DNA of 56,167 nucleotides from Burkholderiales bacterium. GTDB lineage: Bacteria > Pseudomonadota > Gammaproteobacteria > Burkholderiales > Burkholderiaceae_E. The position numbers were made by a program, and so were the translations under genes. Positions within the stretch are counted from its first letter, which is position 1, and every line of letters starts with the position of its first letter. Below, in pieces: positions 18,355-26,634 of the stretch. The stretch spans positions 1-56,167 of the forward strand of contig RPRK01000010.1 in assembly GCA_003818495.1 (NCBI GenBank), in the 5' to 3' direction. The notes under the pieces are model-generated. The model worked only from the letters and a program-made list of their open reading frames with translations. It did no database searches and was not told where the DNA came from.

Positions 18355-19209
18355 TCACTGGACCTGAGTCTGGCCCTGGGTCTGGCTCTGGCTCTGGGAC
18401 TGGGACTGGGACTGGCCCTGATGCTGAGCTTCGACACGGGCCGAGGTGTGCAACTCCTCCTCCCCGCCGCCCAGACGGACGCCTCTCACCGGGCAGGCAT
18501 CGAGGTAGTCGAGACCGACCGCGAGCTTGAGGTGCGCCTCGCCGGCCTTGCCCGCATTGCTGACGTCGAACGCGATCCACCGGTTGGACAGCCATGCTTC
18601 CGCCCAGGCGTGACTCGCGACGGTCTGCCGATCGGTGGTGTAGACGTAGCCGCTGACGTAGCGGGCAGGAATGCCGAGTTCGCGGCAGCAGGCGACGAAC
18701 ACGTGAGCGTGGTCCTGGCAGACCCCGCGACCGGCCGCGAAGCCCTGCGCCGCGGTCGTGTCGACCGAGGTATGGCCCTTCTCGTAGGGCATGCGCTCGA
18801 TCAGCGCATGCATCAGATCGGTCACGCCCATCAGCGGCCGCGACTTCACCATGGCACGCAGCGGGCCGATGAACGCGCGGATCGCGTCGTCCGCGGCGGT
18901 GAGCGGCGTGTCGCGCAGGAACACCCGCGGATTGATGCGCCCGGCGGGCTCGCCGTCATCGGTCTCGTCGACCTCGACCCGCCCGCGCGCGATCAGCCGG
19001 ATCTCCTGATGGGGGGCATCGAGCGTCAGGATGTGGGTCAGGTTGTCGAAGGCATCGGTCATGGTGACCGCAGGCACGGGCAGCTCGACCTTCCACTCGA
19101 TCACGCGCTGGCGCGGCGTCGCCGCCGGGCTCAGGCGGATGTACTGGGTGCTGCGCGCGACCTCGGTCGCGTAGCGGTACACCGTTGAATGCCATACCGA
19201 CAGCAGCAT
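18355..19209 (-). CDS. Transglutaminase-like cysteine peptidase of the Anbu cluster
   Basis: 284 residues. An N-terminal beta-rich domain (about 1-100, beginning MLLSVWHSTVYRYATEVARS) precedes the transglutaminase core with the triad Cys164 (GRGVCQDHAHVF), His200 (SHAWAEAWL) and Asp215 (AFDVSN). No signal peptide is seen, so it should act in the cytoplasm. The last 22 residues or so are almost only Gln, Ser, Gly and Thr, coded by a hexanucleotide-like repeat. It starts one base after the alpha-E gene stop. Members may cleave or form isopeptide-type bonds; the real reaction is unknown. Confidence 0.92.
   Translation of the reverse strand: MLLSVWHSTVYRYATEVARSTQYIRLSPAATPRQRVIEWKVELPVPAVTMTDAFDNLTHILTLDAPHQEIRLIARGRVEVDETDDGEPAGRINPRVFLRDTPLTAADDAIRAFIGPLRAMVKSRPLMGVTDLMHALIERMPYEKGHTSVDTTAAQGFAAGRGVCQDHAHVFVACCRELGIPARYVSGYVYTTDRQTVASHAWAEAWLSNRWIAFDVSNAGKAGEAHLKLAVGLDYLDACPVRGVRLGGGEEELHTSARVEAQHQGQSQSQSQSQSQTQGQTQVQ
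18370..18417. repeat. CTGGG(A/T) hexanucleotide repeat coding a Gln/Ser tail
   Basis: Degenerate six-base units (CTGGGT, CTGGCT, CTGGGA) repeat about eight times. They encode the Ser-Gln dipeptide run at the C-terminus of the transglutaminase-like protein on the minus strand. Such runs are prone to slippage, and a change by whole units keeps the frame. Confidence 0.75.
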
Positions 19210-19210
19210 C

Positions 19211-20140
19211 TCACTTCATCTCCATGTAGGCGGCCTGGACCGCCTCGCCGAGCCGGATGTTGTTCTTGAGGAAACGCTCGAGGAAGGCGTCGAGCCCCAC
19301 CCCGTAGACGTCCTCCAGCTCGCCGTGCTCGAGCAGCGCGAGGATGTGGGCGGCGAGTCGGCGCGCGGCCCGTGCCGGGGCCTGGGGGAGTTCCGCCAGG
19401 TTGCGGACCACCTCGTCGAAGCAGAAGCGCAGCGACCGCGGCAGGGAGGGATCGAAGATCAGCAGCTCGGCGACGCGGCGGGCGTCGATCGCGTCGCGAT
19501 AGATGTCGCGATAGGCCTCCAGCGAGCTCACCGAGCGCAGCACCGCGCTCAGCCGGTAGTAGTCGGTGAGGCCGTCGCCGCCCGCCTCGGCGGCCTGGCG
19601 CGCCTGCTTGACCGACAGGATCCGGGCGGTGTTGTCGGCACGCTCGAGGAAGGTGCCGAGGCGGATGAACTGATAGGGCTGGTCGCGGCGGATCGTGGCG
19701 AAGGTGATGCCGCGGAACAGATGCGAACGCTCCTTGACCCAGTCGAAGAACGCCGCGTCGACGGGCTCCGCGCCGCCCTGGCGCTTGGCGGACAGCTGCA
19801 GCCACGTGTCGTTGATGTTCTCCCACATCTCGGAGGTGATCGAACCTCGCACGGCGCGTGCGTTCTCCCGGCTCGCCTCGAGGCAGTTGACGATCGACGA
19901 CGGGTTGTCGGGGCTCCATGCCAGGTAGCGCGCGACGTGCTCGGGGGTGAGCGGCATGCCGGTCGCACCGAACGCTTCGAGCGTGTCGGTGATGATCAGC
20001 GGCTCGCTCGCGGCGCGCTCGTCGCCGGCGCCGGAGAGCAGTGCCAGCGAGGCACCGACATCGAGGATGCGCGCCATGTTCTCGGCGCGCTCGAGGTAGC
20101 GGGACAGCCAGTAGAGGTGCGAGGCGACACGGGACAGCAT
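19211..20140 (-). CDS. Alpha-E domain protein (DUF403) of the Anbu cluster
   Basis: 309 residues, almost wholly alpha-helical, beginning MLSRVASHLYWLSRYLERAENMARILDV, which is diagnostic of the alpha-E family. The second half repeats the helical pattern with RLGTFLERADNTARIL. The ATG at 20140 was chosen over a longer frame that lies within the ATP-grasp gene. It sits 14 bp after the ATP-grasp gene and one base before the transglutaminase gene. The domain is found with circularly permuted ATP-grasp enzymes, sometimes fused to them, and is thought to act with them; its biochemical role is not known. Confidence 0.94.
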   Translation of the reverse strand: MLSRVASHLYWLSRYLERAENMARILDVGASLALLSGAGDERAASEPLIITDTLEAFGATGMPLTPEHVARYLAWSPDNPSSIVNCLEASRENARAVRGSITSEMWENINDTWLQLSAKRQGGAEPVDAAFFDWVKERSHLFRGITFATIRRDQPYQFIRLGTFLERADNTARILSVKQARQAAEAGGDGLTDYYRLSAVLRSVSSLEAYRDIYRDAIDARRVAELLIFDPSLPRSLRFCFDEVVRNLAELPQAPARAARRLAAHILALLEHGELEDVYGVGLDAFLERFLKNNIRLGEAVQAAYMEMK

Positions 20141-20154
20141 CTCGTCGCTCCTCC

Positions 20155-21642
20155 TCAGGCACCGGTCGACGCGGTGGCGTCGCCGTCCGGGTCGGCGTCG
20201 CCGCCGACGTCGACGACCCAGGTGTCCTTGGTGCCCCCGCCCTGGGACGAGTTCACCACGAGCGAACCCCGTCGCAGCGCGACGCGGGTCAGCCCGCCCG
20301 GGACGATCTTGGTCTCGCGACCGACCAGCACGAACGGGCGCAGGTCGATGTGGCGAGGCGCGACGCCCTCCTCGACGAAGGTCGGGCAGGACGACAGCGC
20401 GAGCGTGGGCTGCGCGATGTAGTTCCCGGGGTTCGCGATCAGCACCCGACGGAACGCCTCGATCTCGGCCTTGCTGCTGGTCGGCCCGACCAGCATGCCG
20501 TAGCCGCCGGCACCGTGGACCTCCTTGACGACCAGCTCGTCGAGGCGCGACAGCACGTGGGCGAGGTCGTCGGGCTTGCGGCACTGCCAGGTGGGGACGT
20601 TCTTCAGGATCGGCTCTTCGCCGAGGTAGAAGCGGACCATCTCCGGTACGTACGGGTAGATCGACTTGTCGTCGGCGACCCCGGTGCCCACCGCATTGCA
20701 GATCACGACGTTGCCCAGGCGGTAGGCAGCGAGCAGGCCCGGCACGCCGAGCATCGAATCGGGGCGGAACGCGAGCGGATCGAGGAAGTCGGCGTCGAGG
20801 CGGCGGTAGATCACGTCGACGCGCTTCGGGCCGTCGGTGGTCCGCATGAACACGCACGCGTCCTTCACGAACAGATCCTGGCCTTCGACGAGTTCCACGC
20901 CCATCTGCTGCGCGAGGAACGCATGTTCGAAGTAGGCGCTGTTGAAGCGACCCGGCGTCAGCAGCACCACCGTCGGCGAGTCGATCTCGGCGGCGGCGCG
21001 CAGGGTCTGCAGCAGCAGCGCCGGATAGTGCTCGACCGGGCGCACGTGATAGCGGCGGAAGAGGTCGGGGAACAGCCGCATCATCATCTTGCGGTTGCTC
21101 AGCATGTACGACACGCCGGAGGGCACCCGCAGATTGTCCTCGAGCACGTAGTAGCTGCCGTCCCCATGGCGCACGATGTCGACGCCGACGATGTGCGCAT
21201 AGACGTCGCGAGGCACCTTGGTGCCGATCATCGCGACCGCGAACTGGTCGTTGGCGACGATCTGGTCTTCGGGGATCAGCCCGGCCTTGAGGATCTCCTG
21301 GCCGTGATAGATGTCCGCGAGGAACCGGTTGATCGCGGTCACCCGCTGCACGAGGCCCTTCTCGAGCCGCTCCCACTCGTCGGCGGCGATGATCCGCGGC
21401 ACCACGTCCGAGGGGATCAGCCGCTCGGTGCCGCCCTCCTCGCCGTAGACCGAGAACGTGATGCCGATCCGCCGGAAGATCAGGTCGGCCTCGGCACGCT
21501 TGCCGGCCATCTGCTCGGGCGACATCGACGCCAGCCAGTCCGCGTACGCGGCATAGTGGGCGCGCGGCACGAGGCCGGCATCCAGCATCTCGTCGAACAC
21601 GCCCGGGGGCGGCGGGAGGGGAGTCAGGGCGGATGCACTCAT
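20155..21642 (-). CDS. Circularly permuted ATP-grasp protein of the Anbu cluster
   Basis: 495 residues. The N-terminal part has SVYGEEGGTERLIPSDVVPRII, the centre DGSYYVLEDNLRVPSGVSYML (ATP/metal-binding segment), then VVLLTPGRFNSAYFEHAFLA and, near the C-terminus, VVKEVHGAGGYGMLVGP and NYIAQPTLALSS, as in the DUF404/DUF407 ATP-grasp family. ATP-grasp enzymes join a carboxylate to an amine using ATP, so a peptide- or amide-forming reaction is expected. It is the first gene of the alpha-E/transglutaminase/Anbu cluster; a TAAGGT sequence six bases before the ATG may be its -10 box. Upstream is fur, on the same strand. Confidence 0.93.
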   Translation of the reverse strand: MSASALTPLPPPPGVFDEMLDAGLVPRAHYAAYADWLASMSPEQMAGKRAEADLIFRRIGITFSVYGEEGGTERLIPSDVVPRIIAADEWERLEKGLVQRVTAINRFLADIYHGQEILKAGLIPEDQIVANDQFAVAMIGTKVPRDVYAHIVGVDIVRHGDGSYYVLEDNLRVPSGVSYMLSNRKMMMRLFPDLFRRYHVRPVEHYPALLLQTLRAAAEIDSPTVVLLTPGRFNSAYFEHAFLAQQMGVELVEGQDLFVKDACVFMRTTDGPKRVDVIYRRLDADFLDPLAFRPDSMLGVPGLLAAYRLGNVVICNAVGTGVADDKSIYPYVPEMVRFYLGEEPILKNVPTWQCRKPDDLAHVLSRLDELVVKEVHGAGGYGMLVGPTSSKAEIEAFRRVLIANPGNYIAQPTLALSSCPTFVEEGVAPRHIDLRPFVLVGRETKIVPGGLTRVALRRGSLVVNSSQGGGTKDTWVVDVGGDADPDGDATASTGA

Positions 21643-21701
21643 GACCCTACCTTAGCAATAACCATGCCGTCCGAATAGCCGTCGACGGACCCGAACCGGC
21701 C

Positions 21702-22130
21702 TCATCCCCGATGGGGACAGTCGGTCTTCGTGCAGTTGGCGTACAGCGCGAGCGCATGGTCCTGCAGTGCGAAACCGCGCTCCTGCGCGACGAGATGCTG
21801 GCGACGCTCGATCTCGGCATCGAAGAACTCCTCGACGCGCCCGCATTGCAGGCAGACGAGGTGGTCGTGGTGCTGGCCCTCGTCGAGCTCGTAGATCGCC
21901 TTGCCGGACTCGAAATTGCTGCGCTTGAGGATGCCCGCCTGCTCGAACTGGGTCAGCACGCGGTAGACCGTGGCCAGACCGATGTCCTGCTGCTCGGCGA
22001 GCAGCTCACGGTAGACGTCCTCGGCACTCATGTGCCGATGCAGACGCCGGTCCTGGAAAATTTCCAGGATCTTGAGCCTGGGCAGCGTCGCCTTCAGGCC
22101 CATGCTCTTCAGTTCGTTCGGTGTCGGCAC
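21702..22130 (-). CDS. fur: Ferric uptake regulator Fur
   Basis: 142 residues. A winged helix ([31 protein letters not shown]) is followed by metal ligands: HHDH at 87-90, Cys93/Cys96 (CLQC) and Cys133/Cys138 near the C-terminus. Fur represses iron-uptake genes when loaded with iron. The GTG start at 22130 has AGGAG eight bases before it. It is divergent from bamE-dapB, the standard betaproteobacterial order, and lies a few kb from a tonB-exbB-exbD set that such a regulator often controls, though I saw no convincing Fur box there. Confidence 0.97.
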   Translation of the reverse strand: MPTPNELKSMGLKATLPRLKILEIFQDRRLHRHMSAEDVYRELLAEQQDIGLATVYRVLTQFEQAGILKRSNFESGKAIYELDEGQHHDHLVCLQCGRVEEFFDAEIERRQHLVAQERGFALQDHALALYANCTKTDCPHRG

Positions 22131-22235
22131 CGAGAGGCTCCTGAAGCGTCGCGAAGACGGGGTGGGCGCACGGCAGCCCGGGCCACGCGAACGCGTATCA
22201 TAACGGCTTTGACGGCCCTACCTCCGCGCCCGCCC

Positions 22236-22664
22236 ATGCCCCAATCGCGGCCATTGCGCCTCGCCCTGCTCGCCTTCGGTTCGGTCACGCTCGCGGCGGC
22301 GACCGCCGGCTGCGCCTCGTCGGACCGCAGCAGCAGCGGGCTGTTCGCGCCCTATCGGATCGACGTGCCGCAGGGCAACTACGTCGACCAGACGATGCTC
22401 GGTCAGGTGAAGGAAGGCATGTCGCGGGACCAGGTGCGCTTCGCGCTCGGCACGCCGCTGCTGGTCGATCCGTTCCGCCCCGACCGCTGGGACTACGTGT
22501 TCCGCTTCCAGCACCCGAGCGGCGAGGCCGACCTGCGCCGTGCCACGGTGTTCTTCGCGGAAGGCCGGGTGGCGCGCATCGAGGCGGATGCGCTGCCGGC
22601 TTCGGACGAGGGCTCCGATCCCGCGCTGCCGGGCTACCGGCGCAAGCAGGGGCGCTTCCGATGA
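22236..22664 (+). CDS. bamE: Outer-membrane assembly lipoprotein BamE
   Basis: 142 residues. A lipoprotein signal ([18 protein letters not shown]) ends in a lipobox with Cys at about 26. The mature part shows the SmpA/OmlA fold with [16 protein letters not shown] and [18 protein letters not shown], followed by DRWDYVFRF. BamE is a small subunit of the BAM complex that folds beta-barrel proteins in the outer membrane. The ATG at 22236 was chosen because the hydrophobic signal follows; the longer open frame upstream is antisense to fur. Its stop overlaps the dapB start as ATGA. Confidence 0.95.
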   Translation: MPQSRPLRLALLAFGSVTLAAATAGCASSDRSSSGLFAPYRIDVPQGNYVDQTMLGQVKEGMSRDQVRFALGTPLLVDPFRPDRWDYVFRFQHPSGEADLRRATVFFAEGRVARIEADALPASDEGSDPALPGYRRKQGRFR

Positions 22665-23479
22665 CCCTGCGCGTCGCGATCGCCGGCGCGTCGGGTCGGA
22701 TGGGGCGGATGCTGATCGAAGCGGTGCTCGACGCGCCCGACACTGAGCTGGTCGGAGCGCTCGACGTCGTCGGCTCGCCGGGTCTCGGCCGCGATGCGGG
22801 CGAATCGCTCGGCAGACCGACGGGCGTGGCCATCACGGCGAGCTTCGCCGAGGCACTCGGCATGGCCGACGTGCTGATCGACTTCACGCGACCCGAGGGC
22901 ACGCTCCATCACGTTCGGGAGTGTGCGGCGCGTCACGTGCGGATGGTCATCGGCACGACGGGGTTCGACGATGCGGGGCACCGGGAGATCGAGGCGGCGG
23001 CCGCGCGGATCGGAGTCGTCTTCGCCCCGAACATGAGCGTCGGCGTGAACGTGACGTTCCGGCTGCTCGAGGTCGCCGCGGCGCTCCTGCGCGACGGCTA
23101 CGACATCGAGGTCATCGAATCGCACCATCGGCACAAGGTCGACGCGCCTTCGGGAACGGCCCTCGGCATGGGCCGTGCGATCGCGGGGGCACTCGGCCGC
23201 GATCTCGACGAACTCGCCACCTGGACCCGCCACGGCATCACCGGCGAACGCGAGCCCGGCACGATCGGGTTCTCCGTGGTCCGCGGTGGCGACATCGTGG
23301 GCGACCATACCGTGCTGTTCGCCGGTACCGGCGAGCGCATCGAGATCACCCACCGGTCCGGGAGCCGCGCCACGTACGCGCAAGGCGCCCTGCGGGCCTG
23401 CCGATTCCTGGCCACGCGTGGCGCCGGCCTGTTCGACATGCAGGACGTGCTCGGGCTGCGGGGCGACACCGCCGCCTGA
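22661..23479 (+). CDS. dapB: 4-hydroxy-tetrahydrodipicolinate reductase
   Basis: 272 residues. It performs the NAD(P)H-dependent reduction in the lysine/meso-diaminopimelate pathway. The dinucleotide-binding motif GASGRMGR lies at 9-16, IGTTGF near 98-102, the SVGVN segment near 126-130, and the catalytic block [15 protein letters not shown] at about 153-167 with His155/His156 and Lys159. The start overlaps the bamE stop by four bases, so the two are translationally coupled. Confidence 0.97.
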   Translation: MTLRVAIAGASGRMGRMLIEAVLDAPDTELVGALDVVGSPGLGRDAGESLGRPTGVAITASFAEALGMADVLIDFTRPEGTLHHVRECAARHVRMVIGTTGFDDAGHREIEAAAARIGVVFAPNMSVGVNVTFRLLEVAAALLRDGYDIEVIESHHRHKVDAPSGTALGMGRAIAGALGRDLDELATWTRHGITGEREPGTIGFSVVRGGDIVGDHTVLFAGTGERIEITHRSGSRATYAQGALRACRFLATRGAGLFDMQDVLGLRGDTAA

Positions 23480-23559
23480 TTCCGGGCTCGGACAGCGTCG
23501 GCGATCCGTCGACGCATCGGGATGACCGTCGCGACCTCGCCGGCACCGTTGGCCGAACT

Positions 23560-23583
23560 CGCGATCACGCGATCACGCGATCA
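23560..23583. repeat. Three tandem copies of CGCGATCA
   Basis: A perfect 8-bp unit repeated three times in the 289-bp gap between dapB and the CAP-domain gene. I see no gene in that gap. Apart from this repeat and a 15-bp palindrome at 23720-23734 it shows nothing distinctive. Confidence 0.85.
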
Positions 23584-23719
23584 GACCGACCGCTTCCGCC
23601 CTGTTCCCGTCGCGACCGCTCGTATGCGCGCATCGACCGCCGGTCCCGCGGCGCGACACGCTCATCGGCGGCGGCTCGCCGGCGCCTCGTTGCACCGATA
23701 CAACGTCGTCCCATCACCA

Positions 23720-23734
23720 CACCTGGTCCAGGTG
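23720..23734. promoter_or_regulatory. Perfect 15-bp palindrome upstream of the CAP-domain gene
   Basis: CACCTGG-T-CCAGGTG, perfectly symmetric around one central base, ends 34 bp before the CAP-domain start codon. Position and symmetry suit an operator, but no promoter boxes could be fixed around it. Confidence 0.4.
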
Positions 23735-23768
23735 CCCGGCCCCCGGCCGAGCCGGACGACTCGAACGG

Positions 23769-24335
23769 ATGCGACTCGACGGATCAATGCGGGCACTCTG
23801 CGCGGCGGGCGCACTCGGCGTCGCCCTCGCGACGGCAGCCGTCCCGGTCCGCGCCGACGATGCGCCGGACGAGACGCTCCGCGCGCTGGCCGATCTGGTG
23901 CTCAACGGCGTCCGTGAGCAGATCGCGGACTGCGAAGGCCGGCCTCGCGTGCTCGCGCTCGCCGGGCCGGGCACCGCGGCCCTGGCGAATCCACGCCCGC
24001 CGCTGCGCTGGAATCCGCAGCTCGGCGAGGCCGCCGCGCGGCACGGCGATGCGATGGCCCGCACCCGGCTGTTCGACCACGTCGGCGCCGATGGATCGAC
24101 GGTGCGCGAGCGCGTGGACGCGACCGGCTATCGCTGGCAGGTGATCGGCGAGAACCTGGCCGCCGGGCATCCGCGCCTCGAGGAGGCGGTGGTCGGCTGG
24201 CTGCGAAGCCGCAGCCACTGTGCCGCCCTGCTCGACCCGCGCTTCACCGAGTTCGGCCTCGCGCGGACCGAATCGACCAGCCCCAACGACGCCTACGGCA
24301 CGTACTGGACCCTGGTGCTCGGCCGGCCGCGCTGA
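23769..24335 (+). CDS. Secreted CAP/SCP-domain protein
   Basis: 188 residues. A signal peptide is likely (ALCAAGALGVALATAAVPVRA, cleavage before DD). The CAP fold is visible: LRWNPQLGEAAARHGDAMARTRLFDHVGADG, then RWQVIGENLAAG and VVGWLRSRSHCAALLDPRFTEFGLA. The His of FDHVG and the Glu of GENLA are the usual cavity residues. Bacterial CAP proteins of the YkwD type are exported, with function mostly unknown. An in-frame ATG at 23787 would give a more compact signal peptide and may be the true start. It precedes tonB on the same strand by 124 bp. Confidence 0.88.
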   Translation: MRLDGSMRALCAAGALGVALATAAVPVRADDAPDETLRALADLVLNGVREQIADCEGRPRVLALAGPGTAALANPRPPLRWNPQLGEAAARHGDAMARTRLFDHVGADGSTVRERVDATGYRWQVIGENLAAGHPRLEEAVVGWLRSRSHCAALLDPRFTEFGLARTESTSPNDAYGTYWTLVLGRPR

Positions 24336-24447
24336 GCCAACCGAAGCGCCGACGCATCCCGCACGCGGCCCGCCGTCGCACCGGGATGGCGCGCCGTGCG
24401 CCATCCGGAGGCGTTTCGCCCGCTGCAGTCGCCATCGGGCCGCCGAC

Positions 24448-24462
24448 TATAATCCGCACATG
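24448..24462 (+). promoter_or_regulatory. tonB -10 box placed for leaderless transcription
   Basis: A perfect TATAAT (24448-24453) ends six bases before the tonB ATG, which puts the expected transcription start on the A of the start codon. No Shine-Dalgarno sequence lies between. The -35 region (GCAGTC, 24425-24430) is weak, so an activator may be needed. Confidence 0.55.
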
Positions 24463-25353
24463 GATGCGCGCCGCGTCACCGCTGCGGCCGGCGCGGTGGG
24501 GATCCACGCACTGGTCGGAATCGCGATGCTCGGCCTCTCGGGCACCGCCCAGCCGCTGCGTCCGGCACCTGCCGAGCCCGTGTCGGCACGACTGATCGAG
24601 CAGCAGCCCGTTCGGGCGGTCAGCCCACCGCCCCAGGTCCCGAAACAAGTGCTCAGCGAGGCACGCGCGCCGCAGCGGGTGGCCAGGGCCAACGAGCCGC
24701 CGCCCCGGGCGACGCCCCCCGTACGCGCTACGCCCTCCATGCAGACGCAGCGCCCCGTGGCGACGCCTTCCACGCAGACGCCGCGCCCCGTGGCGACGCC
24801 TTCGCCGCCCCGGGAGGCTGCGCCACCGTCTCCGATGCCGGAGCCGACACCTCCCGGCCCGACGCGGTCGCCCCTCGCCGCAGCACCCGATGCGCCGGCG
24901 AGCGCGAGCGCGCCGGCCGGCATCGCGCCGACGCCGGCGCCGGCGCCCGCGCCGGCTGCGGTTGCGGCGCCGCCGTCGGGCGGTCCGACTGCCCCACCGC
25001 CTGCGGCCTCGCCGTCCGGATCCGGACCGGCGAGTGCGACGGCGGGCGCCTCCGATGCGGCCCGGCGCATCGGGCCGCGGGTCGATGCGAGCTGGTCGGG
25101 CAATGCAGCGCCGCCCTACCCGGCCGTTGCGAGGAGAATGGGAGAGCAGGGCGAGGTCAGGCTCGACGTGCACGTCGGGGCCGACGGCGCGGTGATCGAC
25201 GTGCAGGTGCGGGCGTCGAGCGGCTCGCCCGCGCTCGATCGCGCCGCGATCGACACCGTCAGACGGTGGCGCTTCCGCCCGGCCACGGTCGATGGGCAGG
25301 CGGTGGCCGAGTGGTACCGCGACTGGAAGTGGGTCTTCAGACTCGAAGGATAG
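24460..25353 (+). CDS. tonB: TonB-like energy transducer
   Basis: 297 residues. A single N-terminal membrane anchor (about 5-24) is followed by a long Pro/Ala/Ser-rich periplasmic linker (about 30-205) and the TonB C-terminal domain (about 215-297: YPAVARRMGEQGEVRLDVHV and SSGSPALDRAAIDTVRRWRF). The linker contains two copies of an 11-residue TQ(R/T)PRPVATPS-like unit encoded by 33-bp direct repeats (24741-24806). It couples the proton motive force, through ExbB-ExbD encoded next, to outer-membrane receptors. The anchor lacks an obvious SHLS-type motif but has the His of GIHALVG. No receptor gene is in the window. Confidence 0.9.
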   Translation: MDARRVTAAAGAVGIHALVGIAMLGLSGTAQPLRPAPAEPVSARLIEQQPVRAVSPPPQVPKQVLSEARAPQRVARANEPPPRATPPVRATPSMQTQRPVATPSTQTPRPVATPSPPREAAPPSPMPEPTPPGPTRSPLAAAPDAPASASAPAGIAPTPAPAPAPAAVAAPPSGGPTAPPPAASPSGSGPASATAGASDAARRIGPRVDASWSGNAAPPYPAVARRMGEQGEVRLDVHVGADGAVIDVQVRASSGSPALDRAAIDTVRRWRFRPATVDGQAVAEWYRDWKWVFRLEG

Positions 25354-25355
25354 GC

Positions 25356-26099
25356 ATGGACAACCGTCCCCTCGGATTGATGCATTTCTGGCAGGCAGGC
25401 GATGCGGTCACGCATACGGTGGCGTGGCTGCTGCTCGCGATGTCGATCGCCAGCTGGTACTTCATTCTCGCCAAGGCCTGGTCGGCCTGGCGGATGCGGC
25501 GCAGCGCGCGGGCCGCGCTCGAGCGCTTCTGGTCGGCCGGTACGCTCGACGAGGCCGTCGAGACGCTCGCCCGCGACGACCGCGAGCGGGTGTTCGCGCC
25601 GATGGCCGACAAGGCGCGACGCGCCGCCCGCATGCAGGGGGACGGGACGCTCGCGGGCGCGGTCGATCGCGACGAACTGGTCACGCGCGTGCTGCGCCAG
25701 GAGATGACGCAGACCTCCTCGCGGCTCGAGTCGGGCCTGACCTTCCTTGCCTCGGTGGGGAGCACCGCGCCCTTCGTCGGCCTGTTCGGCACTGTCTGGG
25801 GCATCTACCACGCGCTGCTGGGCATCGCCGGCAGCGGCCAGGTGCTGATCGACCAGGTCGCGGGTCCGGTCGGCGAGGCACTGGTGATGACCGCGGCCGG
25901 GCTCGCCGTCGCGATTCCCGCGGTCCTCGCCTACAACGCGTTCACGCGCATCAACCGCGTGGTGCTGGCCGAGCTCGACGGCTTCGCCCACGACCTCCTC
26001 GCGCTGGTCACCCACGGGCGTCGGATCGATCGCGGCGACGGCGACGCCTTGCGCGCCGCCCTGCCGGCGACGGAGTCGATGCAGACGGTCGGTCGCTGA
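25356..26099 (+). CDS. exbB: ExbB/TolQ-family proton channel subunit
   Basis: 247 residues with three membrane segments: about 18-38 (TVAWLLLAMSIASWYFILAK), and two after a cytoplasmic loop (TAPFVGLFGTVWGIYHALLG and EALVMTAAGLAVAIPAVLAY). GSTAPFVGLFGTVWG is the family hallmark. It forms the pentameric channel around ExbD and drives TonB. The ATG lies two bases after the tonB stop. ExbB rather than TolQ is preferred because tonB precedes and no tolA/tolB follows. Confidence 0.93.
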   Translation: MDNRPLGLMHFWQAGDAVTHTVAWLLLAMSIASWYFILAKAWSAWRMRRSARAALERFWSAGTLDEAVETLARDDRERVFAPMADKARRAARMQGDGTLAGAVDRDELVTRVLRQEMTQTSSRLESGLTFLASVGSTAPFVGLFGTVWGIYHALLGIAGSGQVLIDQVAGPVGEALVMTAAGLAVAIPAVLAYNAFTRINRVVLAELDGFAHDLLALVTHGRRIDRGDGDALRAALPATESMQTVGR

Positions 26100-26113
26100 G
26101 CCGGATCGGAAAC

Positions 26114-26147
26114 GGGGACGGGGACGGAGACGGGGACGGAGAAGGAC
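26114..26147 (+). repeat. GGGGAC/GGAGAC repeat carrying the exbD ribosome-binding site
   Basis: Five six-base purine-rich units (GGGGAC, GGGGAC, GGAGAC, GGGGAC, GGAGAA) followed by GGAC fill the space between exbB and the exbD ATG. Several units resemble Shine-Dalgarno cores; GGAG of the last unit is best placed. Confidence 0.8.
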
Positions 26148-26579
26148 ATGGCATTCGGCGGATTCGACTCGAAGGACGGCCCGATGCGGCCGATGGCCGA
26201 GATCAACACCACGCCGCTGGTCGACGTGATGCTGGTGCTGCTGGTCATCTTCATCATCACCGCGCCGCTGCTCACGCACGCGATCCGGCTCGACCTGCCG
26301 AGCGCGCAGGCGCCGGTCTCGGCCGAGACCCCCGAGACGGTCACGGTCTCGATCGACGGGAAGGAAGCGCTCTTCTGGAACGACACGCCGCTGGCCGACG
26401 CGGATGCGCTGCGCGAGCGGCTCGCGCAGCTCGCGCAGCGTTCCCCGCAGCCGGAGCTGCACCTGCGCGCAGACCAGCAGGTTCGCTATCAGCGGATCGC
26501 CGAAGTGATGTCGGCCGCCCAGCAGGCCGGCGTGACGAAGATCGGCTTCGTGACGGATCCCAGACCGGGCCCGCGCTGA
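26148..26579 (+). CDS. exbD: ExbD/TolR-family proton channel subunit
   Basis: 143 residues: a short cytoplasmic N-terminus, one membrane helix containing the proton-carrying Asp26 (NTTPLVDVMLVLLVIFIIT), and a periplasmic domain of about 90 residues with the family motif DQQVRYQRIAEVMSAAQQAG. It completes the tonB-exbB-exbD operon and is convergent with the TldE-like gene, leaving 55 bp. Confidence 0.94.
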   Translation: MAFGGFDSKDGPMRPMAEINTTPLVDVMLVLLVIFIITAPLLTHAIRLDLPSAQAPVSAETPETVTVSIDGKEALFWNDTPLADADALRERLAQLAQRSPQPELHLRADQQVRYQRIAEVMSAAQQAGVTKIGFVTDPRPGPR

Positions 26580-26634
26580 GCGGTCTCGGACAGCCCGCCG
26601 CGGGGTTCGCCAGCGCTGGTCGTACCGCGGGCGC

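Noticed and set aside
23522-23917. A possible extra gene between dapB and the CAP-domain gene
   Set aside because: The open frame is Arg/Ser/Thr-rich, lacks a ribosome site, contains the tandem repeat and overlaps the CAP gene in another frame.
24425-24453. A Fur box at the tonB promoter
   Set aside because: The region is GC-rich apart from TATAAT and has no match to the GATAATGATAATCATTATC-type pattern, despite fur being close by.
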